64,000 nucleotides of DNA from Streptomyces gardneri (GTDB lineage Bacteria > Actinomycetota > Actinomycetes > Streptomycetales > Streptomycetaceae). Shown one piece after another: positions 1 to 11,000 of this stretch. The translations under genes and the position numbers were made by a program. The stretch lies in the NCBI RefSeq assembly GCF_006539185.1, contig NZ_BJMN01000015.1, positions 62,001-126,000 of the forward strand, in the 5' to 3' direction. The notes beneath the pieces were generated by a model. That model was not told the DNA's origin and made no database searches. It worked only from the letters and a program-made list of their open reading frames with translations. The stretch's first letter is position 1. Each line of letters begins with the position of its first letter.

Positions 1-409
1 AGACCTGGGTGACGCCGAGGACGAGCATGGCGCTGATCGCGACCTCGGGGATGAACTCCTCGACCCTGACGAGCCGGCCGACGAGCAGCGAGGCGAGGAT
101 CACGAGGGCGAGGCTCCACCAGGAGAGGCCGACGACGACGCTGAACGCGATGGCGATGAGGACGCCGACGACGACCGAGGTCACCCGGCGCAGACTGGTG
201 GTCACGGTGGAGTAGAGCGTCACCTGGACGACGAGGAGGGCGGTGAGGGGTGCGGTGAGGGGGACCGGTTCACTGCTGAGCCCGAGGGCGACGACGTAGC
301 TGAGAGTGGCAGCCGCCGTGGACCGTACCGTCTGGACGGCGAAGGGGTCGCGCCGGAGACGCGTGAGCAGCCCGTCGCCCCGGTCGTGCCGTCCTTTGCC
401 GCGTGCCAC
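1..409 (-). CDS. FUSC-family / aromatic acid exporter membrane protein (partial)
   Basis: N-terminal part of an integral membrane protein whose C-terminus lies beyond the left edge. Read from a GTG at 407-409 with GGACGAGG about 8 nt upstream. After a short Arg/Lys-rich cytoplasmic leader come hydrophobic segments (ATLSYVVALGL, LTALLVVQVTLYS, VVVGVLIAIAFSVVVGLSWW, LALVILASLLVGRLV) in the pattern of the N-terminal half of FUSC/YccC-like proteins, including the PLTALLVVQ-T-Y segment. Family members export aromatic acids or similar small molecules; the substrate here is unknown. The reading frame stays open to the edge. Family call is by resemblance only. Confidence 0.65.
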   Translation of the reverse strand, partial: MARGKGRHDRGDGLLTRLRRDPFAVQTVRSTAAATLSYVVALGLSSEPVPLTAPLTALLVVQVTLYSTVTTSLRRVTSVVVGVLIAIAFSVVVGLSWWSLALVILASLLVGRLVRVEEFIPEVAISAMLVLGVTQV

Positions 410-790
410 GCCGCACCTCGTCCCGTCGCCGCCCCGCAAGGGCCGTCTGGACGACTGCCTGCCCGGACGGCCCCGGCCTCATGCGCGGGTACGTCCGGGC
501 GGACGAGGGATCACCCCCGCTTCGGGGACAGGCAGCTCCGTAAGGGACGGCGTTGATACACCGGTTGCCGTGACTGCCCCGGCAGCTTCAGCCGCCTGCG
601 CCCTGATGAGGCAAGGGCCATTCGACCAGCGGGGCGCCGACGCAGGCGAGCGCGGGCAGGGGGCGCCGGCCCGGTGCGACCTCGGGGGCTGATGTGGCCG
701 GGGCGGGCGGCCTCGCTGCGGTGGGCGAGGATCGCCGCCCACGGTTGGTCGGTACTGCGGCGAGCGCGAAGAGTGCCGTACGCATGCACC

Positions 791-931
791 CTGGGCCGGG
801 AGGCCGCGGAAGCGATCCCGGGTGCCGCGATCGAGCTGATCGTGGGCTGCGGGCACTACGGCTACCTGGAGGACCCGACCGGGGTGAACAAGGCCATGGT
901 GCAGGTTTTCACCGGGCCGACGGCCGGCTGA
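791..931 (+). pseudogene. C-terminal remnant of an alpha/beta hydrolase
   Basis: An open stretch ending in TGA at 929-931 encodes about 46 residues with the features of an alpha/beta-hydrolase C-terminus: IPGA followed by beta-strand residues, then GCGHYGYLEDP, where the His matches the catalytic-triad histidine of the family, then the final helix. No nucleophile elbow or upstream domain is present; sequence 5' of about 790 does not continue the fold. It is a truncated relic. Positions 410-790 contain no other convincing gene. Confidence 0.45.
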
Positions 932-936
932 AACGC

Positions 937-971
937 CTTCGTCCGGGCCGCGGTGAGCGGCCCGGACGAAG
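937..971. terminator. Perfect 15-bp stem hairpin
   Basis: Two 15-nt arms (937-951 and 957-971, CTTCGTCCGGGCCGC and its complement) flank the 5-nt loop GGTGA. It lies about 93 bp downstream of the MMPL gene stop (minus strand) and just after the hydrolase remnant, so it can act as a terminator from either side. No U-tract, which is common in Streptomyces. Confidence 0.6.
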
Positions 972-1063
972 AGGAAGCAAGGAAGGTGAAGCGAGGAAAG
1001 AGGAGGGAGAGGTGCCCGCCGGGAAATTGCAGGCACCTTTCCCTCCTCGGTGGAGGGACCCGC

Positions 1064-3481
1064 CTACCGCGGGTAGAGGTCGGGTCGGCCGTCGTGGCCC
1101 TGCTGCTCCTGCTGCGTCCAGCCCTGCGGCGGGCCGTACGAGTCCTGCGGGGCGCACGACTGCTGGTGCTGTTGGGGCGCGGACGCCTGCTCCCGGGAGG
1201 AGGTTTGCTGCTGGCCGCCGAACTCCTGGCCGTAACCAAAACCCTGGCCGTAGGACGGCCGCCGGCCGTACTGCGTCGCGCCGGCCGGTACCGGCTGCGG
1301 GAGGCGCAGCTGCCGGGTCTCGTCGGAGCCGGCCGCGTGCTGGCCGCGGCGGGCGGAGTTCAGGTTGCCCGGCCACCAGTTCCACCGGCCGAGGGCCGTC
1401 ATCAGGGCCGGCAGGACGAAGATGCGGATCACCACGGCGTCCAGCAGGATCGCCGCCGCCAGGCCCACTCCCAGCTGCTTGAACTCCACCATGCTGAGGG
1501 TGCCGAAGATCGCGAACACGGCCACCATGACGATCGCCGCACTGGTCACGACGCCGGCGGAGCGGGTGATGCCGTCCCGGACGGCGTCGCGGACGTTCGC
1601 CCCGTCGAGGGCGGCCTCCCGGATCCGGCTCACGACGAACACGTGGTAGTCCATCGAGAGGCCGAAAAGCACTACGAAGAGGAAGAGCGGGAGCCAGGAG
1701 ACGACCGCCCCGGAGCTGTGGAAGTCGAGCAGGCCCTCCGCCCAGGTGTTCTGGAACACCGCGACGAGGGCACCGAAGGAGGCGGCCGCCGACAGCAGGT
1801 TGAGGAGGATCGCGGAGAGTGCCACGGCGAGAGAGCGAAAGATGATGACCATGGTGGCGAAGGTCAGCAGCAGGATGAAGCCGACCACCCACGGCATCCG
1901 GTCCTCCAGATGGCCGGTGAAGTCGACCCCCTGGGCGACTTTGCCGCCGACGGCGCCCTCGGCGTCCTGGACGGGTGCGATCGCCTCGGGCACCCAGGCC
2001 CGCAGCAGTTCGAGGGACTTCCGCGCCCCGTCGCTCTTCGGCGAGTGCGGGGTGCCGACGGCGACGGTGTGCACGCGCTTGTCGGCGGACGCGCGGATCG
2101 TGGGCGTCTGGTCGTGGGCGAACAGCTCCTGGCCCTCGGTGCGGCTCAGCAGGGTCTTGAGCGCGGTCTCGACCTCACCGGCCCGCTCGGCGGGGGCCCG
2201 CACGGCCACCTGGTGCACGGTGCCCTTGCTGGGGAAGGCGGAGGTCAGCCGGTCCATGGCCTGGACGACCGGGATGTCGCGTGACAGGTCGTCGGAGCCG
2301 GGCTGCTTCAGCTTCATGTCCAGGGCGGGCAGGGCGAGGGCGAGCAGGGCGCCGACGGAGACCACGAGGGTGAGCACGGGCCGTACGAGGGCGGGGCGCA
2401 GCAGCACGGGCCAGAGCCGGGACTCGCTGGAGCGCATCGTGAGCAGCCACAGGATCGGCACCTTCGGCCGGTCGACCCAGCTTCCGAGCTTGGCGAGGAG
2501 CGCGGGGAGTACGGTCAGCGAGGCGAGGACGGCGACGGCCACGACGATGATCGACCCGGTGGCCAGGGAGGCGAAGGTGGCCTCCTGAGCGAGGTAGAGG
2601 CCGGCCATCGAGACGACGACGGTGGTACCGGAGGCGACGACGGTGTGGCCGGAGGTCTCGGCGGCGATCTCGATGGCGTCCAGGTGTGAGGCGCCCTTCC
2701 GGCGTTCCTCCCGCTCCCGCTTGAGGTAGAAGAGCGAGTAGTCGACGCCGACGGCCATGCCCATGAGCAGGATGACGTTGCTCACCGCGCTGGTCTCGGG
2801 CAGGACGTGCGAGGCCAGGGCCGACAGCCCGATCGCGGCGCCGACACAGGACATGGCCAGCAGCACCGGCACACCGGCGGCGATGACCGCGCCGAAGACG
2901 ACGAGCAGGATCAGCAGGGTCAGCGGAAGGCTGATCAGCTCAGCCTTCTTGAAGTCCTCGCCCAGGGTCTCGCCGAGCCCCTTGGCGGTGGATCCGGTGC
3001 CGATCTGGTCGATCCTGATGCCCTCGTGGGCCTTCTCGGTCGCCGCGCTCGCGTCGAGCAGCGGCTGGACCCGCGTGTCGGCGTTCTCGGTGTCGCCCTT
3101 CATGGTCACCGGGAGCAGCAGCGCCCTGCCGTCGGGGGAGGGGAGGGCGCTGCCGACGCTCTCCACCTCGGGCAGGGCCTTCATCTTCCCGGTGAGATCC
3201 TCTGCGGCCTTCCGCGCGGTGGCGACGTCGAGCTTCCCGCCGTTCGCGGCGTTGATGAGGACGTTCTCCTCGGGCTTCTCGATGAAGTGCCCCGAGGCCG
3301 TGATCCGGCCCGCCCGGCCGGCCTCGCCGACTCCCGACTCCTCGTCGCTGATCTTGTTCGTGCCGGCGGCTCCGCCCAAGAAGAGACACAGCGCGACGAA
3401 GACCACCCACAGGCCGATGGCGGACCACGGATGCGTGGCGCTCCATCGCGCGATCCGTACCGTTGCCGGTTTCTTTCGCAC
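1064..3481 (-). CDS. MMPL family (RND superfamily) transporter
   Basis: Complete 805-residue membrane protein of the MMPL/RND class, exporters of lipids, drugs or complex metabolites driven by proton motive force. One transmembrane helix near residues 15-38, an extracytoplasmic domain, a five-helix block around residues 185-350 containing the GVDYSLFYLKR-EE motif typical of MMPL helix 4, a second periplasmic domain, and a second helix block around 530-690 with GLSMDYHVFVVSRIRE. The C-terminal ~80 residues are Gln/Gly-rich and probably cytoplasmic and disordered. Start is GTG 3479-3481 with GGGAGGAAA 8 nt upstream. Stands alone; no adjacent regulator is visible. Confidence 0.93.
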   Translation of the reverse strand: MRKKPATVRIARWSATHPWSAIGLWVVFVALCLFLGGAAGTNKISDEESGVGEAGRAGRITASGHFIEKPEENVLINAANGGKLDVATARKAAEDLTGKMKALPEVESVGSALPSPDGRALLLPVTMKGDTENADTRVQPLLDASAATEKAHEGIRIDQIGTGSTAKGLGETLGEDFKKAELISLPLTLLILLVVFGAVIAAGVPVLLAMSCVGAAIGLSALASHVLPETSAVSNVILLMGMAVGVDYSLFYLKREREERRKGASHLDAIEIAAETSGHTVVASGTTVVVSMAGLYLAQEATFASLATGSIIVVAVAVLASLTVLPALLAKLGSWVDRPKVPILWLLTMRSSESRLWPVLLRPALVRPVLTLVVSVGALLALALPALDMKLKQPGSDDLSRDIPVVQAMDRLTSAFPSKGTVHQVAVRAPAERAGEVETALKTLLSRTEGQELFAHDQTPTIRASADKRVHTVAVGTPHSPKSDGARKSLELLRAWVPEAIAPVQDAEGAVGGKVAQGVDFTGHLEDRMPWVVGFILLLTFATMVIIFRSLAVALSAILLNLLSAAASFGALVAVFQNTWAEGLLDFHSSGAVVSWLPLFLFVVLFGLSMDYHVFVVSRIREAALDGANVRDAVRDGITRSAGVVTSAAIVMVAVFAIFGTLSMVEFKQLGVGLAAAILLDAVVIRIFVLPALMTALGRWNWWPGNLNSARRGQHAAGSDETRQLRLPQPVPAGATQYGRRPSYGQGFGYGQEFGGQQQTSSREQASAPQQHQQSCAPQDSYGPPQGWTQQEQQGHDGRPDLYPR

Positions 3482-3614
3482 CTTCTGTTTCCTCCCATTG
3501 CTGCGGAAACCGCTGGGGCGGCTGCCGTTCTGCGACGAGTGGAACGCTAGTCATGGGCGGATGGAGGGGACACGAGGTAAACCGCCTGGGTGGGCCCAGT
3601 TTTCCTCAGTCTTA

Positions 3615-3656
3615 GCCCTGTGGTTTCCCGTAACGAGGGCCCTGCGGTTTCCCGTA
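3615..3656. repeat. Two tandem copies of an 18-nt motif
   Basis: GCCCTGTGGTTTCCCGTA at 3615-3632 recurs with one change (T to C) at 3639-3656, a period of 24 nt. It lies in the non-coding stretch upstream of the MMPL gene (3482-3816), where I see no gene. Confidence 0.7.
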
Positions 3657-3816
3657 GCTGGAAACCGGAGGAGTTGTTCGCCCCTCTGATGGCTGCAGCC
3701 GTGTACGACCCAGATTCCAGCTTCTGCCGCTGGTTCGTTGAGCCGACGTGCCCCATCCACAGGGGCCGCTCACCGCCAGTGCCTGAGCACGCGGGCGATC
3801 ACGCCACCGGCGCCGG

Positions 3817-4104
3817 TCAGGGGATGTGCCGCCAGGACAGTTCGGGAATGACGATGAACCCGACACCGGGGAAGAGGGGATGGGCAGGCCCGTCGTCCAG
3901 GGTTACGAAGACTCCGAACCGCTCGATCGCGGCGACGGTGCCGGAGAGGATGATGCAGGAGAGGCGGCTGTTGAGGGTGCGGCAGGTGTGGTGCAGGTCT
4001 TCGTCGAGGGCGATACCGGTCCTGCGGCGGGTGTGCGCGAGTTCTGCCTCGAGGCGTGGGAGGGCCGGTGTCGCCGGCGGGCCGATCCGGTCGAGGAAGG
4101 GCAC
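3817..4104 (-). pseudogene. S1 RNA-binding-like domain fragment
   Basis: A 95-codon frame whose second half (GTVAAIERFGVFVTLDDG, then VGFIVIPELSWRH) matches the first two thirds of an S1 OB-fold; the family signature is G-V--I--FG-FV-L followed by G---I-ELSW-H. The last strands of the S1 fold are missing because the frame stops at 3817 just after ELSWRHIP. The N-terminal half ([17 protein letters not shown]) is a helical leader. Probably a truncated relic, although a short functional protein cannot be excluded. Confidence 0.45.
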
Positions 4105-4169
4105 GATGCGGCGCGAGGCGGCGGCCGAGCGCCTCGGCTCCCTCGTGCCTGTCGCCGGGCCCGCCCGCG

Positions 4170-4320
4170 AAGCAGGAATGCGGGCTGGATGACTACCAGG
4201 TCCGCCGCTATCCCGGCTGGCACCGCCACATGACCCTGGCCATGGCCGCCCACGCCTGCCTCACCGTCCTGCGAGCCCGCGAACTCGACACCGGGAAGGC
4301 AGAAACGGATCCTCCGGCCC
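4170..4320 (+). pseudogene. IS701-type transposase C-terminal relic
   Basis: One frame reads [18 protein letters not shown] followed by [14 protein letters not shown], the conserved C-terminal block of IS701-family transposases (D-Y-VR-Y-GWYRH-TL-M-A-A-L). Nothing of the DDE core is present upstream, and the downstream part drifts into Thr/Pro-rich sequence without family features. No terminal inverted repeats were found around it. Confidence 0.55.
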
Positions 4321-4430
4321 CGTCCCCCAACACCAAGCCCACGTCAGCCACTACAAACAACGCGGCCACGCACCACCCAAACCTGCCCAACCGTCATGGC
4401 AGAGACCGTTGCAGTATTAGCCGTGTACGG

Positions 4431-4472
4431 CCGTCGGGCCGGTTCGTCCTGCAGGACGAACCGGCCCGACGG
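4431..4472. terminator. 42-bp perfect palindrome downstream of toxin/immunity genes
   Basis: Positions 4431-4451 and 4452-4472 are exact reverse complements (21-nt arms, no spacer, centre CTGCAG). In RNA this makes a very stable hairpin after excluding a small loop. It starts 12 nt beyond the stop codon of the SUKH-like immunity gene (minus strand) and is the probable terminator of the RHS toxin/immunity operon. Perfect symmetry of this length could also make it a protein-binding site or a DNA cruciform. Confidence 0.7.
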
Positions 4473-4483
4473 ATCAGGTGAAT

Positions 4484-5011
4484 CTACGAGATGACGGTCG
4501 GGTTCTCCCCCGGAAAGTCCGGCGGAAGGCCGTCAGGCTCCACCGCGCCTGTCACCAGCCCGGTGAGGTACTCGGTGAGCGTGCCGTCGTACGTCCCCCA
4601 GTACCCGTTCCGCGTCTCCACGACGACGGTCCAGGAGTCGGGGCCGTCAGGCCCGGTGCGCCAGTAGAAGTTGTCGCCGTCCGTCGAGTCGCCCCAGGGG
4701 ATCAGCCCCCCGGGCTCCGGATACGGGACGTACCCCTCGGTCATCCCTTCGTCATGCAGGGCCTCGAGCGACTGCAACAACTCCTTCGCCCCTCGCGCGA
4801 AGGCGACTTCCTCCCCGGGATCGGGAATTTGCAGGTTCAGGAAGTCGGCGATGAGGAACGCCGGATACCGCTCGGCGAGCTCCATGAAGTCCTGGGGAAG
4901 GCCGGTTCCGAGCTCAGCGGAGACAGCAGCCCAGTTCAACGCCCTCGGCTGCGCCGACTTGATGGGGCCGAGAGCCGGAATGGCCTGTTCGAGTCTTTCG
5001 ATTGTCAACAC
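4484..5011 (-). CDS. SUKH (SMI1/KNR4-like) putative immunity protein
   Basis: A 175-residue acidic protein that I read as SUKH-like: [22 protein letters not shown] (the core P-d---l---P--f--a--L segment), then [22 protein letters not shown], the hallmark GLiPWg-t--G---yW segment of SMI1/KNR4 folds, then [33 protein letters not shown] proteins are the commonest immunity proteins of polymorphic nuclease toxins. It starts at GTG 5009-5011, overlapping the stop of the RHS toxin (TGA 5005-5007) by 7 nt, so translation is coupled and the pair forms a toxin/immunity unit. By position it should neutralise the C-terminal nuclease of that toxin inside the producer. Confidence 0.82.
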   Translation of the reverse strand: MLTIERLEQAIPALGPIKSAQPRALNWAAVSAELGTGLPQDFMELAERYPAFLIADFLNLQIPDPGEEVAFARGAKELLQSLEALHDEGMTEGYVPYPEPGGLIPWGDSTDGDNFYWRTGPDGPDSWTVVVETRNGYWGTYDGTLTEYLTGLVTGAVEPDGLPPDFPGENPTVIS

Positions 5012-8000
5012 GTCACCTGCGGGTCCGGGATGTTCTTCACATTGACCGAGAAGAGCCTCGACTTCTTCTGCGTGAAGGCATCCATCTGAATTGCTGTGGG
5101 TATGTTCTCGCGGCCGTTCCCGTACTCCAGTTTCCCGAAATAGAGGACCGGTTCAGATTTGAGGGTCTTCGCCATCCGATTCTCGCACTTCTTCATCTCG
5201 GGGTCGTTCATCTGCTTGAAGCCGGTGAAGATGTTCTCCTTGATCCAGTCGCCGTGGAACCTGTCACCGAGGATGTGACTCCGGTTGAAGACGACCGACT
5301 TGCTGTTCCGCGGGTTCTCGTAGACGTAGCCCGGGGGCTCCCAGGTCCCCTTGCGGGGTCCGCGTGAGTTCTTGGGCTTCAGGTCACTGGGACAGATGAG
5401 CGCGGCAACACCCGTCGCCGTCTCCCGGTCCGCCCCCTCGATGGTCCTCGCTGTGACCGTGGGCATGTAGCGGAAGCGCTCGGACCTGTCCCGGTCGCAG
5501 GGGTTCTGGCCGCCGTTGGGCGCGCTGACTCCCGCGTCAGGGTTGTTGTACATCTCGGCGGCCTGTTCGGGGGTGAATCCGAACGTCAGCATCATCTCCT
5601 GGAAGTCTTCCTGGGAGAACTGCTTCATGTACCCCGAGTCGAGCGTCCAGCGGGAGTCGCCGGTGCCCCAGTCGAATTCGGGGCGCCGCGCGGGAGCCGG
5701 GTTGTTCGGGTTCTGAGCGATGATCTTGACGATGTTGACCACGGTCTTGCCGAGGGCGCCACCGCCGGGTCCACGGCCCTTGCCGGGTCCACGACCAGGA
5801 CCAGGGCCGGGGCCGGGGCCACCACCGCAGTTCCGGGTGCACGCACCCGAGGCCGCGTTGCCGCTGTACGCCCAGTCGCCGACCGTGCTGCGAGGGCCGA
5901 CGTACGGGCCTGTGTAGACGCCCGTCGTCGCCCAGCTGCCGGTCGCGCTGGTCGTCATCGCCTTGTTTCGGATGTACTGGTCCGTGACCAGCGCGGTGCC
6001 CGTGACGGCCGTGGCCCCGGCGAGCCACCAGAGCGCGGTTTCCGCGCTGATGCCACCCGCGAACGCCAAGGCGGCGAGACAGGGCGGGCAGTGACCGGTC
6101 GGGTCGGTCTCGTTGAGGGGGCTGGCGTTCCCGTACGTGTAGCGGTTGGCCTGGACGGACGGCTTGGGGTCGATCTGCCAGGTGTCGCGGCTGGTGAAGC
6201 TGCCGATGCCGGGCTGGTACCAGCGGGAGGCCATGTTGACCTCGCCGGTGGAGCCGTCGGTCCAACCGGACTGGTAACCCACGGCCGGGTTCGCGCCGTT
6301 GGCGGCGGTCACCTTGCCGAAGGGGTCGTAGGCCCGGGAGGACGAGACCTCGGTGCCGTCTGCCGTGAGGCCGGCGACGAGGTCGGTGTGCTGGTCGGTG
6401 ACCGCCAGGCGGGCCGAACCGGCCGTTCCCGTCGTCGCACTGGCGAGCAGCGTGCCGCCGGGGTTGCGGTTGTAGCTGGTCGTACCGTCCTTGACGAGGT
6501 CGTTGGTGGCGCCGTCGTAGGCGAAGGCCGCGCCTCCGTGGCTCAGGACCCGGTCGAGGGAGTCATAAGTGAAGGTGCTGGTGCCGTTGGTGATCGTGCG
6601 CTCGAAGGCGTCCGTGGCGATCTGGCGGCTGTTGCCGCCCTCGGTCACGGTCTTCTCGGTGCCGCGTGCGCTGTAGCTGATGCTCTGACCGCCCCACGTC
6701 TCCAGCCGGTTGCGGGAGTCGTAGGTAGCGGTGATGTCACCTCTCTTGGTGAGGTTGCCGGCCTTGTCCCACTCGAAGGCGGTCGTCGTGCCACCGACCG
6801 TCTCGGAGGTCATGCGACCCGCGAGGTCGTAGCCGTAGGTCTCGACGGCCGCCCCTGCCGTACCGGTGGCGCTCTTCTTCACCAGCCGGTCGTCGAGGTC
6901 GTACTCGTATGCCTGGCCCAGGACCTTTCCGCCCGTACCCAGCTTCGCGACGCTGTCGTCCACGCGCCGGCCCAGGGCGTCGTACGTGTACGAGCGCCTC
7001 GCGCCGATCGTCCACGTGCCGCCGGCGGCGGGACGTGCGTACTCCTCCGCGGTCGGTCGCCCGGCCGCGTCGTAGCCGCTGCGCAGCTGCGTGCCGGTGA
7101 GCGGATCGGTCGTGGTGCTGAGGCGTCCGGCCTGGTCGTAGGTGAAGCCCGTCGTGCCCGCGGCGTCGGTGCGGGAGGTCAACAGACCGTCCGCGTCGTA
7201 CACGTAGGACGACGTGCCGGAGGGTCCGTCGGCGTTCAGGAGTTGACCGCGGTCGTTGTAGTTGTAGGTGTTGCCCGCGAGGACTCCGTCGCCTCCGAGG
7301 CCGGTGAGACGGCCGGCGAGGTCGTACGACAGGCTGCGCGGCCGGGTGGCCACGGCGGTTCCGGAGCCGGTCTCACCGGTGAGACGGCCGAGGGCGTCGT
7401 ACGTCTTCTGGCGCTTGACGTTGCCCGGCAGCAGCTCGGTGAGGAGCTGTCCCGCCGCGTCGTAGTTGTTCGTCCAGGTGCGGACGTCCGGGTTCCAGTG
7501 CTGCGAGGTGGCCGGTTCGATCGTGGACTCGGGCAGGCCCCAGGTGTTGAACGTGTAGTACGTGGCCTTGCCGCGGCCGTCGGTCAGGCGCGTGCGGTTG
7601 CCCGCCGCGTCGTAGCCGAAGGTCGTGGTGATGGAGTCGGTGCCGGTGACCGGTTCGACCTGCTTGGTCATCCGGCCGAGGGCGTCGTAGGTGTAGGTCC
7701 GCCGGGCGCCTCCGGCGGAGACCGACGCGGTGACGTTTCCTTCGGCGTCGTACTCGGAGGACACCGAGCGCAGGACCGTCGTTCCGGTGCCGTAGTCGGA
7801 CACCGTCAACGGTTTGCCGAGGACGTCGTACGCCGTGACGGTCCTGCGGCCGGTGGCATCCGTGGATTCGGTCTTGCGGCCTAGGCCGTCGTAGGCGGAC
7901 CGGGTGACGCCGCCGAGCGGGTCGGTGACGGTCAGCGCCTCACCCGCGGTGTTGTACGTCGTCGCCGTCCGGCGGCCGCCCGGGGTCGTCCACTCGGACA

Positions 8001-11000
8001 GGTTGCCCGCGTCGTCGAGGACGTAGCGGGTGACCAGGTGTTGCAGGGTCGGCCTGCGTTCGATCGTGGTGGCGGTGAGCTTGCGGCCCAGTTCGTCGTA
8101 GGTGGACTCGGTACGGGCTCCTGTCGGGTCGGTCGCGGAGAGCCGCAGACCGGTCGGGGTCCAGGTGTAGGCGGTGACGCCCCCGCCGGACAGCGCCGTG
8201 GAGGTGCCGCCGAGGGTGGTGGCGCCTGGGGCCTGGAGGCCCTGGGCACCGCCGATGGCGGGGGCCGTGCTGCTGACGAGGTTGCCCAGCTGGTCGTAGA
8301 CGTACGAGGTGGTACGCCCGAGCGGGTCGGTGGTGGAAGCCGGCTTGCCGAGCCTGTCGTACGTCGTGCGCTTGACGGCCGTGATCGGCGTGGCCGAGCC
8401 CGGAGCCGTGTAGTCGGGCAGCGTGACCGCGACGGGGCGGCCGAGCTTGTCGGTCTCCGTGCGGGTCACCAGGCCGCGTGCGTCACGGGTCTCGGTGACC
8501 TCGCCGAAGGTGTTGTAGCCGGACAAGGCCGTGGGCGAAGCCGCGGTGGCGGCAGCGCCGTTCTCCTCGACCTGCACCTGCGGCGCCGTCGCCTCGACCA
8601 GGCGGCCGAGCGCGTCGTAGCGGCTGGTGGCCGTGTTGCCGCGGGGGCTGACCTGAGTGAGAGCCAGTCCCCTCTGGTCGAAGGTGCCCGAGGTGACCCG
8701 GGTCCGGGTGCCGTCGGTGACGGTCGCCTTCTTCGTGTTGCCCGCCACGTCGTACTCGGTCGTGGAGGTGAGCTTCTTGCCGGAGCCGTCGATCGACTGC
8801 GTCTGCTCGGTGACCCTGTTGTCGCCGTCGTAGGTGACGGTCGTGACGCGGTTGAGGCCGTTCGGGTCGAAGACGCTGCGCGTGGTCCGTCCGGTGGCGT
8901 CGACCGTGTCGACCGTCGTACGGCCGCCGCTCTCGGTCCGGGTCACCGCGTTGCCCGCACCGTCGTACACGGCGGACTCCAGGACGATGTCCTTCTTGGA
9001 GCCGTTCGCCTGGGTGACCTGCTTCGCCGTCTTCGAGGCCTGGAGACCGTCGTCGTAGTAGGTGAAGGCGGTCGTGGCGCCCATCGCGTCGGTCGTCGAG
9101 GCCAGCCGGCCCGCCGGGTCGTACGCGTGGGAGACCAGGACCAGGTCACGGGGCTGGCCGGACGGATCGCCCGTCCAGTCCTTGAGCACCGACTCGGCCG
9201 GCAACCCGCGCTTGGTGAACGCGTGCGTGATCACGTTGCCCGCGGGATCCGTCTCACGGATCACCCGGCCCAGCGCGTCATGGCCGAAGACCGACTCGTT
9301 GCCCGCCGCGTCCGTGACGCTCTCGTTCAGGCCGAGGGCGTTGTAGCGGTACGTGGTGGTGCGGGTGGCGTCGCCACCGGTGGTGTCCTCCGTCGACTCG
9401 GTGAGCAGCTGCCCGTCCGCGTCGTACGTACGGGAGACCTTCGCGGTGTGCGTGACACCCGTGATCTCGTTCTTGACCCCGGGGCCCGTCTCCGAGGAGA
9501 CGCGCGACATGGAGTCATGGGTGAAGGTACGGGTGACACCCGCCGGGTGGGCGTCGGAGACCTCGGTCTCGGTCAGCTTCCGGCCGATGGCGTCGTACGT
9601 GTACGACGTGACCAGCCCGCCGGGTGCCGTCGACTTCGCCACGTCACCGCTCGCGAAGTACGCGTAGGAGGTGGTGGCCCCGCCAGGGGTCTTCTGGGTG
9701 GCGACCAGCCCTCGCGGTGTGGTGCCGCCCCCCACGGCCGGCTCGCTGCCGGTCATGTAGGTGGTGACGACCGCGCGGCCGTCCGCCAGCGTCACCGTGT
9801 CGGTCAGACCGAGCGTGGTGTACGAGGTGGTGGTCCGGTAGCGGTTGTCGCCCGAGCCGGTGGAGCGGCCGTCACGGACGGCCACCTGCTTGCCGTTGCG
9901 CGGGTCCAGCGGGTCGGAGGCGTTGTGGTAATACTCCGCGAACGAGGTCCAACAGGAGTTCGCGTCCCGGCAGGTCGTGGTCGAGACGGTGTTTCCGCGC
10001 TCGTCGTGACCGGTGATGGTCGCGTGACCGTTGGGGTCGGTGACCGTGTGGAGGAAGCCACCGACGTCGTACGAGAAGGTCGTGACCCCGCCGTCCGCGT
10101 CCGTGGACGCCGTCGGGCGCTGGCCGCGGACCGCGTCGAAGGTGCTGCTGGTCTTCGCGCCCGTCGGGTCGGTGACCGTGACAGTAGAGGTCAGCGAGGA
10201 ACCCGAGGCGTGGGAACGCGCGCTGTAGTGACGGGCCACCTGGTCGCCGCTGAGGGTGCGCGGGTAGACGGCGACCTCGTCGATGCGACCGGTGAAGTAC
10301 TGCACTCCGTCGCCCGGGGACGCGGGCCACCACTTGGTGTAGCCGGCGCCGATGTACGTGCGCTGGTTGGTCTCGTGGGTGACCGGAACGGTGGTGGTCT
10401 GGGCGACCTGCGCACCGTCGAGGTACAGCGTGTGGGTGGGCCCTTGCGCCGTCACGACAGCGTGGTGCCACTCGTTGTCCGTGACAGTGTTCGGCGAGGT
10501 GTTGGTCGCGCCCACACCACGGGTGAAGTACTGGCCGTGGAGCTTGTTGTCCGAGCCGACGTACAGGACCGGCGCGTAGGCGAGGGCGTCCGGGAGCGGC
10601 TTCTCCTGGTCGCTGAAGAGCACACCCGGCTTGGTGGTCCTGAACCACAGCTCGACCGACAGGTCGGTGTTCGGCAGGTGGCCGCCCACGAGTTCGGCGT
10701 ACCCGTCACCCGAGAACTCCGCCGCGGAACCGTCACCGGGCCCGAAGGCCCCGGTGGCACCGGGAGTCGCCTTGGTGTAGGTGCCGTGGGCACCGGCCGC
10801 GGCGACCTTGTTCACGACGGTCGTGCCGCCGGTCTCGTTCAGCTGCCAGTAGCCGGAGGGAGCGTCCGCCATGACGGCGCCCTGGTACTGGTCGCCGCTG
10901 CCGGTGACCAGGCGGTTGCGCGCCTTGTAGTGGTCCGCGACGGTCTGGGCGTCCAGTTCCTTCGTGTAGAAGGCGGCTTCGTCGAGCCGGCCGTTGAAGT

